From Acidobacteriota bacterium (lineage in GTDB: Bacteria; Acidobacteriota; Holophagae; Holophagales; Holophagaceae): a DNA stretch of 32,511 nucleotides. Below are positions 6,995 to 14,103 of the stretch, piece by piece; position 1 is the stretch's first letter, and the number at the start of each line of letters is the position of its first letter. The position numbers and the translations under genes are program-made. The stretch lies in NCBI GenBank assembly GCA_021802985.1, contig JAJZQW010000025.1, positions 1 through 32,511 on the forward strand, in the 5' to 3' direction. Under the pieces are notes generated by a model. That model was not told where the DNA came from and made no database searches. It saw only the letters and a program-made list of their open reading frames with translations.

Positions 6995-7090
6995 GGATAT
7001 GTGAGCATAATTTAGACCATTGTTTATTTAATTGATTTAAAAGCACTTATTATATTCAACCGCGATTGATGTGAAGACACATTCAATCAA
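6995..7090 (-). promoter_or_regulatory. AT-rich promoter block for the metal-linked minus-strand genes
   Basis: This is the only strongly AT-rich stretch in the window. On the minus strand a perfect TATAAT lies at 7049-7054, with TCTTCA 17 bp upstream as a weak -35. Transcription would run toward the Met-rich protein (start 6809). The wider gap 6810-7397 (588 bases) otherwise holds only the small leader ORF at 6916-6975, a small hairpin at 7143-7157 and an inverted repeat at 7175-7220; no other gene is supported there. Confidence 0.5.
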
Positions 7091-7174
7091 AATGAAGCGC
7101 ATCCTCATCAATTCGATGAAAGAACTCGACAGGAAGACCCTGCCCTTGTAACAAGGGGTGGAGATCACGGGCAC

Positions 7175-7220
7175 GGGTGGATCGGGCGGAAGCGGGCCCG
7201 GTCCTCGGCCCGATCCACCC
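7175..7220. other. 13-bp inverted repeat downstream of the PfkB gene
   Basis: GGGTGGATCGGGC (7175-7187) and GCCCGATCCACCC (7208-7220) are exact reverse complements with a 20-base GC-rich spacer. It lies about 180 bases past the PfkB stop on the minus strand. No T-run follows in either direction, so it is a strong hairpin of unproven role, possibly a 3'-end stabiliser or factor-dependent terminator. Confidence 0.45.
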
Positions 7221-7397
7221 CGCACGGCTAGGCCGCAGTCCATGGTCCGGCCAGGCCGACGCGGCCTCACGCCACGCGAGAACGCCACCGCCTATCCAGC
7301 ACCGACGCCACCGAGTCGTGAAGACCTTCGCGATGGGACGGCGGAAAGCGCTGACAAAAGGGCCGGAATGGGAAAATGGAAGCCGTTTTCCTGGCAT

Positions 7398-8369
7398 TCA
7401 GAGATCGGACACCTTGATTCTCATGCGTTTGATCCGCCCGGTTTTCAGGATGCCGGTCTTGGCGCCAAATTGAGCAATGACGCTGGTGGCATTGGCGCTG
7501 CCCAGGCTGAGTGCATCCTCAATCACCCGACCCTTCGCGAGTGCGGCGACGAAGCCGGAGCCAAAGGCATCACCGGCACCCGTACGGTCGACAGCCCTAA
7601 CCTTTCGGTAGGCACCGGCCTGATAGAGTTTGCCGGCCACGGCGGCGTACGAACCAGCTGACCCATTGGTACCAACCACGTAGGGACAGGTGCCGTGGGC
7701 GCGAGCCACCGTGTCTTTCACATCGCTGCCGCCAAACAGCGCAGCCAGTTCCTGGGCATTGGCCTTGATGACCGTCACAAGCCTCAACAGGGGTCGCAGT
7801 TTGTCGGCCTGTTCCAGTTCTGCATTGCCTGGATCGAGTGCGACCTGGATGCCATGGAGGTGCGCGTGCTTGAGGAGCCTTCCCAGGAGGTCAAAGTTTC
7901 CTGCAAGGGAGGAGATGTAAAACCAATCGGCCTCTAGGGTTCCAATGGCCACATCTCTGGTCTTGAGTTCGTGCGAAGCGCCCCGATGCACCAAGATCGT
8001 GCGTTCACCACCAGCCGCCACCAGGATGGCCGAGAAGCCAGTGGATCGTTTAGGGTCGACCACCATGCGGTCAAGGGCAACGCCTTCGTGGATGAGGGCG
8101 CGGGTGACTTCAGTGCCGGCGGGATCGTGGCCGATTTTCCCAACGTAGCCTACGTCGAGGCCCTGGCGGGCAAAGGTCACCGCTGCGTTGGTGGCACCGC
8201 CACCCGTGTCGTAGTAGACGGCTTCAATGTCGATCTTGACCCCGAGGGGGAACTGCTCGACATAATCGCGAGTGTGGACGACCCTGTGGGCGTGCAGCGC
8301 CTCGCCAGTCAAGAACACATCCTGCGTGGCTGCACCAAACGTGAGAATTCTGACGGGAACCTCGCTCAT
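7398..8369 (-). CDS. PfkB-family carbohydrate kinase
   Basis: A 323-residue ribokinase-superfamily sugar or nucleoside kinase, cytoplasmic. The N-terminal glycine-rich YDTGGGATNAAVTFARQG segment binds substrate. The C-terminal signature DRTGAGDAFGSGFVAAL gives the anion hole and catalytic base D267. Length is typical. The substrate is not evident; PfkB enzymes act on ribose, fructose, adenosine, 2-keto-3-deoxygluconate and others. It is the last gene of a minus-strand run with glycerate kinase, an SDR and malate synthase, 105 bp after the malate synthase stop. A weak inverted repeat in that gap means it may have its own promoter. No good Shine-Dalgarno site precedes ATG 8369. Codon use is slightly less GC-rich than in malate synthase. 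Confidence 0.88.
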   Translation of the reverse strand: MSEVPVRILTFGAATQDVFLTGEALHAHRVVHTRDYVEQFPLGVKIDIEAVYYDTGGGATNAAVTFARQGLDVGYVGKIGHDPAGTEVTRALIHEGVALDRMVVDPKRSTGFSAILVAAGGERTILVHRGASHELKTRDVAIGTLEADWFYISSLAGNFDLLGRLLKHAHLHGIQVALDPGNAELEQADKLRPLLRLVTVIKANAQELAALFGGSDVKDTVARAHGTCPYVVGTNGSAGSYAAVAGKLYQAGAYRKVRAVDRTGAGDAFGSGFVAALAKGRVIEDALSLGSANATSVIAQFGAKTGILKTGRIKRMRIKVSDL

Positions 8370-8435
8370 GGGTTTCGATGATACGCCACCACTTCCTGCC
8401 GTTGGTCTGTACTGCCCCGGGTTGAAGGTCCCTCA

Positions 8436-8456
8436 CCTCTGAACTGCAACCAGAGG
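8436..8456. other. Short inverted repeat between malate synthase and PfkB genes
   Basis: CCTCTG (8436-8441) and CAGAGG (8451-8456) could pair around a 9-base loop just after the malate synthase stop. There is no T-run, so its use as a terminator is uncertain. Confidence 0.25.
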
Positions 8457-8474
8457 GAATGGGATGGTGGCTCC

Positions 8475-10349
8475 TCAGAAATCCAGGTTCTCCGTGATCC
8501 GCGTGCCGTCCTTCCGGAATGTCTCAAGGAACCGGGCGATGCGCCGCTCGGCTTCCGCCAGGTCGGCCACGCCCAGGTTGAGGTTGAGCAGATCCACGTA
8601 CCAGGGCGCCTTGGTGTCGCTCTGCACGTAGGTCTGGACGATGGCTCGGGCGATGGGGAGGGTGGTGTCCTTGGAATCGTCGTGGACATCCTTGTTGCGG
8701 GCCTTGCGGAGCTTGGCGTATTCCTCCTCCACCAGCCGGGCGAAGAGGGCGGCCGTGAAGGCATCGCCCACCGCCGTGCCCGTCGCGGGATCGGCCTCGG
8801 TGAAGGTGGCGCCCTTGTGGAGCCACTCCCACAGGATGGACAGCCGGATCTCACCCGTGGCCATGTCCTCCATGAGGTAGAGGACATCGTCATTGCCGAA
8901 GAAATCGGCGGGTTTCAGCGCCGCGGCCTGGAAGCCGCGCAGGAACGCGTTGCCGTACTGCAGCGCCACGGAGAGCAGGTCCCGGGCGCCGCCGATGGTG
9001 CGGGGGGCGGGCTCCAGCCGCATGAGGCCCGCGGCGTCCTCCGGTCCGTAGGTGAGCGGCGGGAAGGCCCGGCCCATCTGGTTGGCCTGGCCCGCGCGCT
9101 CCCAGACCGGGCGGACAATGTGGACCATCTTCCAGTGGGCCACCCACTTGCCGGAGGCGCCCTCGCGCTGCTCGCGCTCGGCCCCGGCCACGGCCCGCTG
9201 CATGCTCGCGGCCACGCCTGCCTCGGAGCCCACGGGGATGTTGGGTTCCATGCCGCCCTGCCAGAGCGCGAAGCGGCCGTTCCGGTCGGGCGTGTTGACG
9301 GCCCGGCGCACCCGGTCCTCGTAGGTGCGCATGTAGCCGTAGGTCATGGTGATGGACGAGATGTTGGGATTCACGAAGGCCGGATCCCAGGCCAGGGCAT
9401 CCGAGACGCTGTTGATGTAGTCCCAGCGGCCTGTGTTGAAGCCCACGAAGTGGGGCGAGAGGGCGGCCCGGATCTCCATGAGCTGGAAACACTGCTCGAT
9501 CTGCTCGACCAGCACATAGGCCTTGAGGGTGCCCACGGGCAGGTCCAGGTGCGCCTCGAGCGCCAGGAGCAGGGCGTTCCAGAGCGCGGCATCCTCCGCG
9601 GTCTGGGTCTTGGGCAGGTAGAGGGCGATGCTCCGGCCCGCGGCCTGCAGCCGGGCGGCATTGTTCACGACAAAGAGCACCAGATCCGCGATGGAGGCCG
9701 AGAAGCCCACCCCCTGGAGGCGGATGTGCCGGTCGTCCAGGTGGAGGCCGCGGCAGCGGTAGAGCACCGTGGTGAAGTCCAGCTGCTTCCGCCAGTCGGC
9801 GATGATCGGGCGTCCGAAGAAGCCGTCCGCCCAGCGGTTCATCTCCCCGGCCACGTCCTCGGCCACCTCCAGGAAGACCGGATCCCGGGCGATGGCGAGC
9901 TTGAGGTTGCGGTGGTTGTCCAGGGACATGGTGTCCACCTGGCCCAGGGCATCCTCGCCATCGAACATCCAGCCGTCCGCGCCAGACAGCAAGGCGTAGG
10001 CCACGTTGCGGAGGCCGGCGCGCAGATCGGAGCGCGGCTTGGTGGCCGGCCCGGTGCCCTGGATCCACTGGCGCTGGAGGTCCGGCGGAAGGACCGCGCC
10101 ATCGAAGTTCCCCGCCCTGGCATCCGCCACCCGAATCTGGGTGCCCGGAATCAAGGCTGCGGGATCGAGGAAGGCGATGCGCTCGCCCTTCTCGGCCCGG
10201 CGCTTCCGGAGCGCAGTGCGGGCAGCCATGCGCTCATGGCGGCGCCGGTCGAGGGGCGCCAGGGCCTCCAGGGCCCGCAGGACCTCCGGGGTGAAGACAT
10301 CCGGATAGTCCGCCAGGACACCATCACGAAATTCGAGGATCGTGGTCAT
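8475..10349 (-). CDS. Malate synthase, divergent long form
   Basis: Condenses glyoxylate with acetyl-CoA to give malate, the second step of the glyoxylate bypass. The protein has 624 residues, longer than A-form (~530) and shorter than G-form (~720) enzymes. Visible family features are the DGEDALGQVD segment near residue 130, YLPKTQ, and the core signature YVLVEQIEQCF through GFNTGRWDYIN. There E282 and D310 are the expected Mg2+ ligands, 28 residues apart as in E. coli malate synthase G (E427/D455). GGMEPNIP and KWVAHWKMVHIV replace the usual GGMAAQIP and WVAHP. GGAG lies seven bases before ATG 10349. The gene is 45 bp after the SDR stop in the same direction, with glycerate kinase further upstream. 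No isocitrate lyase is in the window, so the glyoxylate source may be another pathway. Confidence 0.85.
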   Translation of the reverse strand: MTTILEFRDGVLADYPDVFTPEVLRALEALAPLDRRRHERMAARTALRKRRAEKGERIAFLDPAALIPGTQIRVADARAGNFDGAVLPPDLQRQWIQGTGPATKPRSDLRAGLRNVAYALLSGADGWMFDGEDALGQVDTMSLDNHRNLKLAIARDPVFLEVAEDVAGEMNRWADGFFGRPIIADWRKQLDFTTVLYRCRGLHLDDRHIRLQGVGFSASIADLVLFVVNNAARLQAAGRSIALYLPKTQTAEDAALWNALLLALEAHLDLPVGTLKAYVLVEQIEQCFQLMEIRAALSPHFVGFNTGRWDYINSVSDALAWDPAFVNPNISSITMTYGYMRTYEDRVRRAVNTPDRNGRFALWQGGMEPNIPVGSEAGVAASMQRAVAGAEREQREGASGKWVAHWKMVHIVRPVWERAGQANQMGRAFPPLTYGPEDAAGLMRLEPAPRTIGGARDLLSVALQYGNAFLRGFQAAALKPADFFGNDDVLYLMEDMATGEIRLSILWEWLHKGATFTEADPATGTAVGDAFTAALFARLVEEEYAKLRKARNKDVHDDSKDTTLPIARAIVQTYVQSDTKAPWYVDLLNLNLGVADLAEAERRIARFLETFRKDGTRITENLDF

Positions 10350-10394
10350 CGAGAATCTCCACTCAGGGCGTCGGTTGCAGGGACTGGCCAGGTC

Positions 10395-11117
10395 TCAGCG
10401 CTGCTCCATGTCCTCGTGGGCGTAGTATTCGGCGCCCCCTTCGAGGATGGCCTTCAGCACCAGGCCCGCGATGAGCTCGGGCGGATCGCCCTTGGTGTAG
10501 TCGGCGGGGGGGCGGCCGAGGTCCCCGCCATCCTTCCCGGTTTGGACTTTGTTCTTCCCGAAGGCGGTGGCCGTCAGGCGGGGATAGACCAGGCTGACGC
10601 GGATGTTCTCCAGCCGCAGTTCCTCCCGGGCGGTGAGGGTGAAGCCGTTCAGGGCGCGCTTGGACGACGAATAGACGCCATAGCCCGGCAGCCGCATGAG
10701 GGTGGTGCCAGAGCTGATGTTGACGATGGCCCCGCCCCCCCGGGTGCGCAGCATGGGGATCGTCTCCTGCATGGCCACCACGGGCCCCAGGACGTTGAGC
10801 TTGAAGACATAGTCCATGGCGGCCAGATCCGTCTTTTCCACGGTGGCCTCATAGGCGCGTCCGGCGTTGTTCACCAGCCCATCGAACCCGCCCATCCGGA
10901 TGGCCTCCTGGATCATGGCCCGCACCTGCGCCGGATCGCTCATGTCCACGGGCAGGATGGCGCTGTTCGGCAGCTCCCGTGCCACCTCGCCCAGGGCTTC
11001 GGCGTTCCGGGACGCGAGGAGCAGGCGGGCGCCCTGGGTGGCGAGCAGCCGGGCCGTGGCCAGGCCGATGCCCGAGGAGGCGCCCGTGATGAGGATGGTT
11101 TGACCGGCAAGCCGCAT
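10395..11117 (-). CDS. Short-chain dehydrogenase/reductase (SDR)
   Basis: A classical SDR of 240 residues with an NAD(P)-binding Rossmann fold: TGASSGIG at residues 11-18, NNAG in the DGLVNNAG segment, catalytic serine in NISSGT, and Y149-x3-K153 in YSSSK. Length and motif order fit a classical SDR fully. The start chosen is ATG 11117, giving MRLAGQTILITGASSG. An upstream ATG at 11165 would add 16 residues without family resemblance. The substrate is unknown. Its place between glycerate kinase (91 bp upstream) and malate synthase (45 bp downstream) makes tartronate semialdehyde or a related C3/C4 aldehyde an attractive idea, but known tartronate semialdehyde reductases belong to the beta-hydroxyacid dehydrogenase family, not the SDRs. 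Confidence 0.9.
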   Translation of the reverse strand: MRLAGQTILITGASSGIGLATARLLATQGARLLLASRNAEALGEVARELPNSAILPVDMSDPAQVRAMIQEAIRMGGFDGLVNNAGRAYEATVEKTDLAAMDYVFKLNVLGPVVAMQETIPMLRTRGGGAIVNISSGTTLMRLPGYGVYSSSKRALNGFTLTAREELRLENIRVSLVYPRLTATAFGKNKVQTGKDGGDLGRPPADYTKGDPPELIAGLVLKAILEGGAEYYAHEDMEQR

Positions 11118-11208
11118 GGCGACCCCGAAGACAGAGTGTCGTCCATGACACTCCGGTTGGAACAATCATTCTGCCCGGTCGGAGGCCCATTGAGGATGGC
11201 CGATCGCA

Positions 11209-12354
11209 TCAGCGACGCAGGGACCATCCGACCTTCACCAGGCGGCAGGCCCGGGCCGCCGCCGCTTCCACCAGGGCGGCGCCCTGCGCCATGCAGGCCT
11301 CCAGCGGCATGGGCCCAGGCACGGTCGCCGCGAGGGCATCGATGCCCTGGGCCAGCACGTCGTCGGCGCCCTCGCCCAGGCCACCCGAAAGGCAGATCAC
11401 GGGTACGCCCTGGCGTTTCGCTGCCGCGGCCACACCCACGGGCGCCTTGCCCATGGCCGTCTGGGCGTCCGTGCGACCCTCGCCGGTGATGACCAGATCC
11501 GCGTCCTGGGCCAGGGCCTCGAAGCCCGCGGCGTCGAGCACGATGGCCACACCGGGCCGGAGCCTCGCCGGGGTGAAGAAGAGCAGGCCAGCGCCCAGCC
11601 CGCCCGCGGCCCCGGCGCCCGGAATCCGGGCGACGTCGCGGCCCGTGGCCCTCGCCGCCACACCCGCGAAAACGCCGAGGGCCGCGTCGAGGTCCGCCAC
11701 CATCTCCGGCGTCGCGCCCTTCTGCGGGCCATAGATGGCCGAGGCACCGCGGGGTCCGCACAGCGGATTGTCCACATCGCAGGCCACGAGAAGCTCTGTT
11801 TCCGAGAGCCGAGAGTCCAGGCCAGAAACCTCGATGCGTGCCAACCGTGCCAAGGCCGCACCCCCCTCAGGGAGGTCCAGCCTATCGGCATCCAGGAACC
11901 GCGCACCCAGGGCCCGGGCCAGGCCCGCCCCCCCGTCATTGGTGGCGCTGCCCCCGATGCCGAGGATGATCCGGCGCAGGCCCGCCTCGAGGGCGGCCCG
12001 CACCAGCTCCCCGGTCCCGAAGGTGCTGGTGATCCGCGGATCCCGGCGCCCGGCGGGCACCCGCGTCAGTCCCGAGGCCGCCGCCATCTCGATCACGGCG
12101 GTCCGGCCGTCGCCCAGGACACCCCAGGCCGCGTCGACCGGCTCGCCCAGGGGGCCACGGACGGTCGTGTGGCGGAGCGCGCCGCGGGTGGCCGCCACCA
12201 GGGCCTCCACCGTCCCCTCGCCACCATCCGCGATGGGGATCTCGAGAATCTCCGACTCCGGGAAGACCTGGCGGATGCCGCGGGCCATGGCCTGGGCCGC
12301 CTCCCGGGCGGTCAGGCTGCCCTTGAAGGAATCCGGGGCCACGATGATGCGCAT
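11209..12354 (-). CDS. glxK: Glycerate kinase (GarK/GlxK family)
   Basis: Phosphorylates D-glycerate with ATP, feeding glyoxylate- or sugar-acid-derived carbon into glycolysis; cytoplasmic. The 381-residue protein starts with the family hallmark MRIIVAPDSFKGSLTA and continues IADGGEGTVEALV. Later come GIGGSATNDGGAG and TGEGRTD, all conserved in the bacterial GarK/GlxK glycerate kinase family. Length matches the family (~380). ATG 12354 has GGAG five bases upstream. It is the first gene of the minus-strand run leading into the SDR and malate synthase and is divergent from the short ORF at 12434, so a promoter must lie within the 79-bp gap. The family includes 2- and 3-phosphorylating enzymes; the product isomer is inferred as 2-phosphoglycerate from GarK. 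Confidence 0.93.
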   Translation of the reverse strand: MRIIVAPDSFKGSLTAREAAQAMARGIRQVFPESEILEIPIADGGEGTVEALVAATRGALRHTTVRGPLGEPVDAAWGVLGDGRTAVIEMAAASGLTRVPAGRRDPRITSTFGTGELVRAALEAGLRRIILGIGGSATNDGGAGLARALGARFLDADRLDLPEGGAALARLARIEVSGLDSRLSETELLVACDVDNPLCGPRGASAIYGPQKGATPEMVADLDAALGVFAGVAARATGRDVARIPGAGAAGGLGAGLLFFTPARLRPGVAIVLDAAGFEALAQDADLVITGEGRTDAQTAMGKAPVGVAAAAKRQGVPVICLSGGLGEGADDVLAQGIDALAATVPGPMPLEACMAQGAALVEAAAARACRLVKVGWSLRR

Positions 12355-12433
12355 GTTCGCTCCAGGAGTGGGCTCCCGCCATCATAGGGCCCCTTCCCAG
12401 CAACCACCTTCCACCCTTAGGCTGGATGGACCC

Positions 12434-12694
12434 ATGCGGATCCGCCTCCTCACTTGTCTGTTCCTGGCCTGCGCCCTGCGGGCGGGGGATCTGCCCTTCG
12501 AGGTGAATCCCAACCGGCCCACCTTCGCCAACCCGGCCCTCACCACCCAGGACGGCGTGGCCGAGCTGGAGTGGGGCGGCCAGCAGAGCCTGCTGCGGGA
12601 CGGCAGTTCCAACCTCGGGACGCCCACCCTGCTGAAGCTGGGGATGCTGAAGGATCTGGAGATCCGGCTGGGACGGTCCCGCCCCGTGCGATGA
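12434..12694 (+). CDS. Short exported protein, probably a truncated outer-membrane protein
   Basis: Encodes 86 residues with a signal peptide (MRIRLLTCLFLACALRAG, cleavage near residue 18). The mature start, LPFEVNPNRPTFANPALTTQ, and the alternating segments VAELEWGGQQ and LKLGMLKDLEIRLG resemble the first strands of large transporter/porin-like outer-membrane proteins. The protein ends abruptly at SRPVR where a full member would continue for 200 or more residues, so a 3' deletion is likely. The stop TGA (12692-12694) overlaps the most upstream xseA ATG at 12691 (ATGA), so even this stump may couple translation to xseA. No ribosome binding site of note precedes ATG 12434. Confidence 0.55.
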   Translation: MRIRLLTCLFLACALRAGDLPFEVNPNRPTFANPALTTQDGVAELEWGGQQSLLRDGSSNLGTPTLLKLGMLKDLEIRLGRSRPVR

Positions 12695-14028
12695 TGCCCG
12701 ACATGGACGCCCCTCTTTCCGTCAAGCGCCTGCTGGAGCAGATCAAGGCCCGCATCGAGCCGCCCTTCGCCGCGGTATGCGTGGTGGGCGAGGTGTCCAA
12801 CTTCAAGGGTTCGGGCCGCCACTGGTACTTCACGCTGAAGGAGGAGGGTGCGGCCCTCCAGTGCGCCGTGTGGGCGGGCCAGCAGCGCTTCCTCGCCCAC
12901 CCGCCCGCCAATGGCCAACGGGTGGTCCTGAAGGGCAGCCTGAACTTATATGTGGCCGGTGGCAGCCTCACCCTCGCCGTCACCCACTGTGAGCTGGCCG
13001 GCCAAGGGGATTTGCAGGCCCGGCTGCGGCAGCTGGAGGCCGAGCTGCGGGCCGAGGGGCTCTTCGACCGACCCAAGCGGCCCCTGCCCCGCTTCCCCCG
13101 CCGGCTCGGCGTGGTGGCGGCCCTGGGTGGCGCGGCCCTCCGGGATGTGCTGGAAGTGACGGCCCGCCGGGCGCCGGGCGTGGATCTCCTCGTCTTCCCC
13201 GCCGCGGCGCAAGGCGAGCGCTGCGTACCGGAGACGCTGCTGGCCCTGCAGGAGATCCAGGAACCCTTCTGGGGCTGCGAGGCGGTGCTGCTGGTGCGGG
13301 GCGGCGGCAGCCTGGAGGATCTCTGGGCCTTCAACGATCCGGCCCTGGTCCGCGCCGTGGCCACCTGTCGCCTGCCCATCGTCACTGGCGTGGGCCACGA
13401 GATCGACACCACTTTGGTGGATCTGGCCGCGGACCGGCGGGCCGCCACGCCCAGCCAGGCCGCCGAACTCGCCACACCGGATCGGGCTGCCCTGGCCTCC
13501 GACTTGCAACGGCGCACCGAGGCCCTGGCCGCCAAGATGGCCTGGCGGCTGCGGGGCTTCGAGACCACCCTCAACCTGCTCTCGGACCGGGGCCTGGCCC
13601 GCATCGAGCCGATGGCTGCCACCCAGGCCCGGCTCGCAGCCCTGCGCCACCGCCTGGACCTGGCCCACCCCCATCGCCGCCTGGACCTGGCCATGGGCCG
13701 CCTCGTCCTGCTGCGCCAGCGCCTGGCCCATGCCGCCGCCGGGGCCGCCGGCGAGGCGGACCTGCCGAGGGTGCGGGAAGCCCAGCGCCGCCTGGCTCCG
13801 GCCGCCGCTCGCGCCCTCCAGCGCCGGGACCAGCGGTTGGCCGTCCTCGCCGAGCGCCTGAAGGGCCTCGACCCGACCGGCCCCCTGGCGCGGGGCTTCG
13901 TGCTGGTCCGTGATGAGGCGGGAAGGCCCGTCACTTCCGCCGCCCGGGTGGAACTCGGCCATCCCCTCCGGCTCACATGGAAGGACGGGGAATGGACCGC
14001 GCTTCCGGAAACGCGCCGGAACGTGTGA
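12691..14028 (+). CDS. xseA: Exodeoxyribonuclease VII large subunit
   Basis: Large subunit of exonuclease VII, which degrades single-stranded DNA from both ends in repair. The 445-residue protein has the N-terminal OB-fold (GEVSNFKGSGRHWYFTLKEE), the catalytic segment RGGGSLEDLWAFND, GVGHEIDTTLVDLAADRRAATPSQAAEL, a long helical Arg/Ala-rich arm (~residues 270-390), and the C-terminal PLARGFVLVRDEAGRPV strands. Length is normal. The start may be ATG 12691, 12694 or 12703; 12691 is chosen for its ATGA overlap with the preceding ORF, while 12703 gives the more usual MDAPLSVKRLLEQIK. The small subunit gene xseB, often adjacent, does not follow; a kinase gene starts 75 bp downstream, after a stem-loop. 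Confidence 0.93.
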   Translation: MMPDMDAPLSVKRLLEQIKARIEPPFAAVCVVGEVSNFKGSGRHWYFTLKEEGAALQCAVWAGQQRFLAHPPANGQRVVLKGSLNLYVAGGSLTLAVTHCELAGQGDLQARLRQLEAELRAEGLFDRPKRPLPRFPRRLGVVAALGGAALRDVLEVTARRAPGVDLLVFPAAAQGERCVPETLLALQEIQEPFWGCEAVLLVRGGGSLEDLWAFNDPALVRAVATCRLPIVTGVGHEIDTTLVDLAADRRAATPSQAAELATPDRAALASDLQRRTEALAAKMAWRLRGFETTLNLLSDRGLARIEPMAATQARLAALRHRLDLAHPHRRLDLAMGRLVLLRQRLAHAAAGAAGEADLPRVREAQRRLAPAAARALQRRDQRLAVLAERLKGLDPTGPLARGFVLVRDEAGRPVTSAARVELGHPLRLTWKDGEWTALPETRRNV

Positions 14029-14037
14029 CGGGCCGCC

Positions 14038-14075
14038 CATCCCGTGGCGACCCCTGCCCGGGGGCCCGCGGGATG
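14038..14075 (+). terminator. GC-rich stem-loop after xseA
   Basis: CATCCCG (14038-14044) and CGGGATG (14069-14075) are exact reverse complements, with more GC pairs possible inside. It begins nine bases after the xseA stop. There is no T-run, so it is a possible terminator or processing hairpin rather than a proven intrinsic terminator. Confidence 0.4.
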
Positions 14076-14103
14076 CTAGAGTCAGCCAACCTCCAGGTGT
14101 GAT

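Noticed and set aside
7092..7151. 20-codon plus-strand ORF beginning MKRILINS
   Set aside because: The start resembles RNase E/G N-termini, but the frame stops at once, has no ribosome binding site and no continuation in other frames.
7158..7661. Plus-strand frame of 167 codons entering the PfkB gene from its 3' end
   Set aside because: Half lies antisense to a clear PfkB gene and the other half is Pro/Gly/Arg-rich low-complexity sequence.
8682..11489. 935-codon plus-strand frame across malate synthase and SDR genes
   Set aside because: It spans two recognised minus-strand genes and their gap, and its product has no recognisable domain; an artefact of codon bias.
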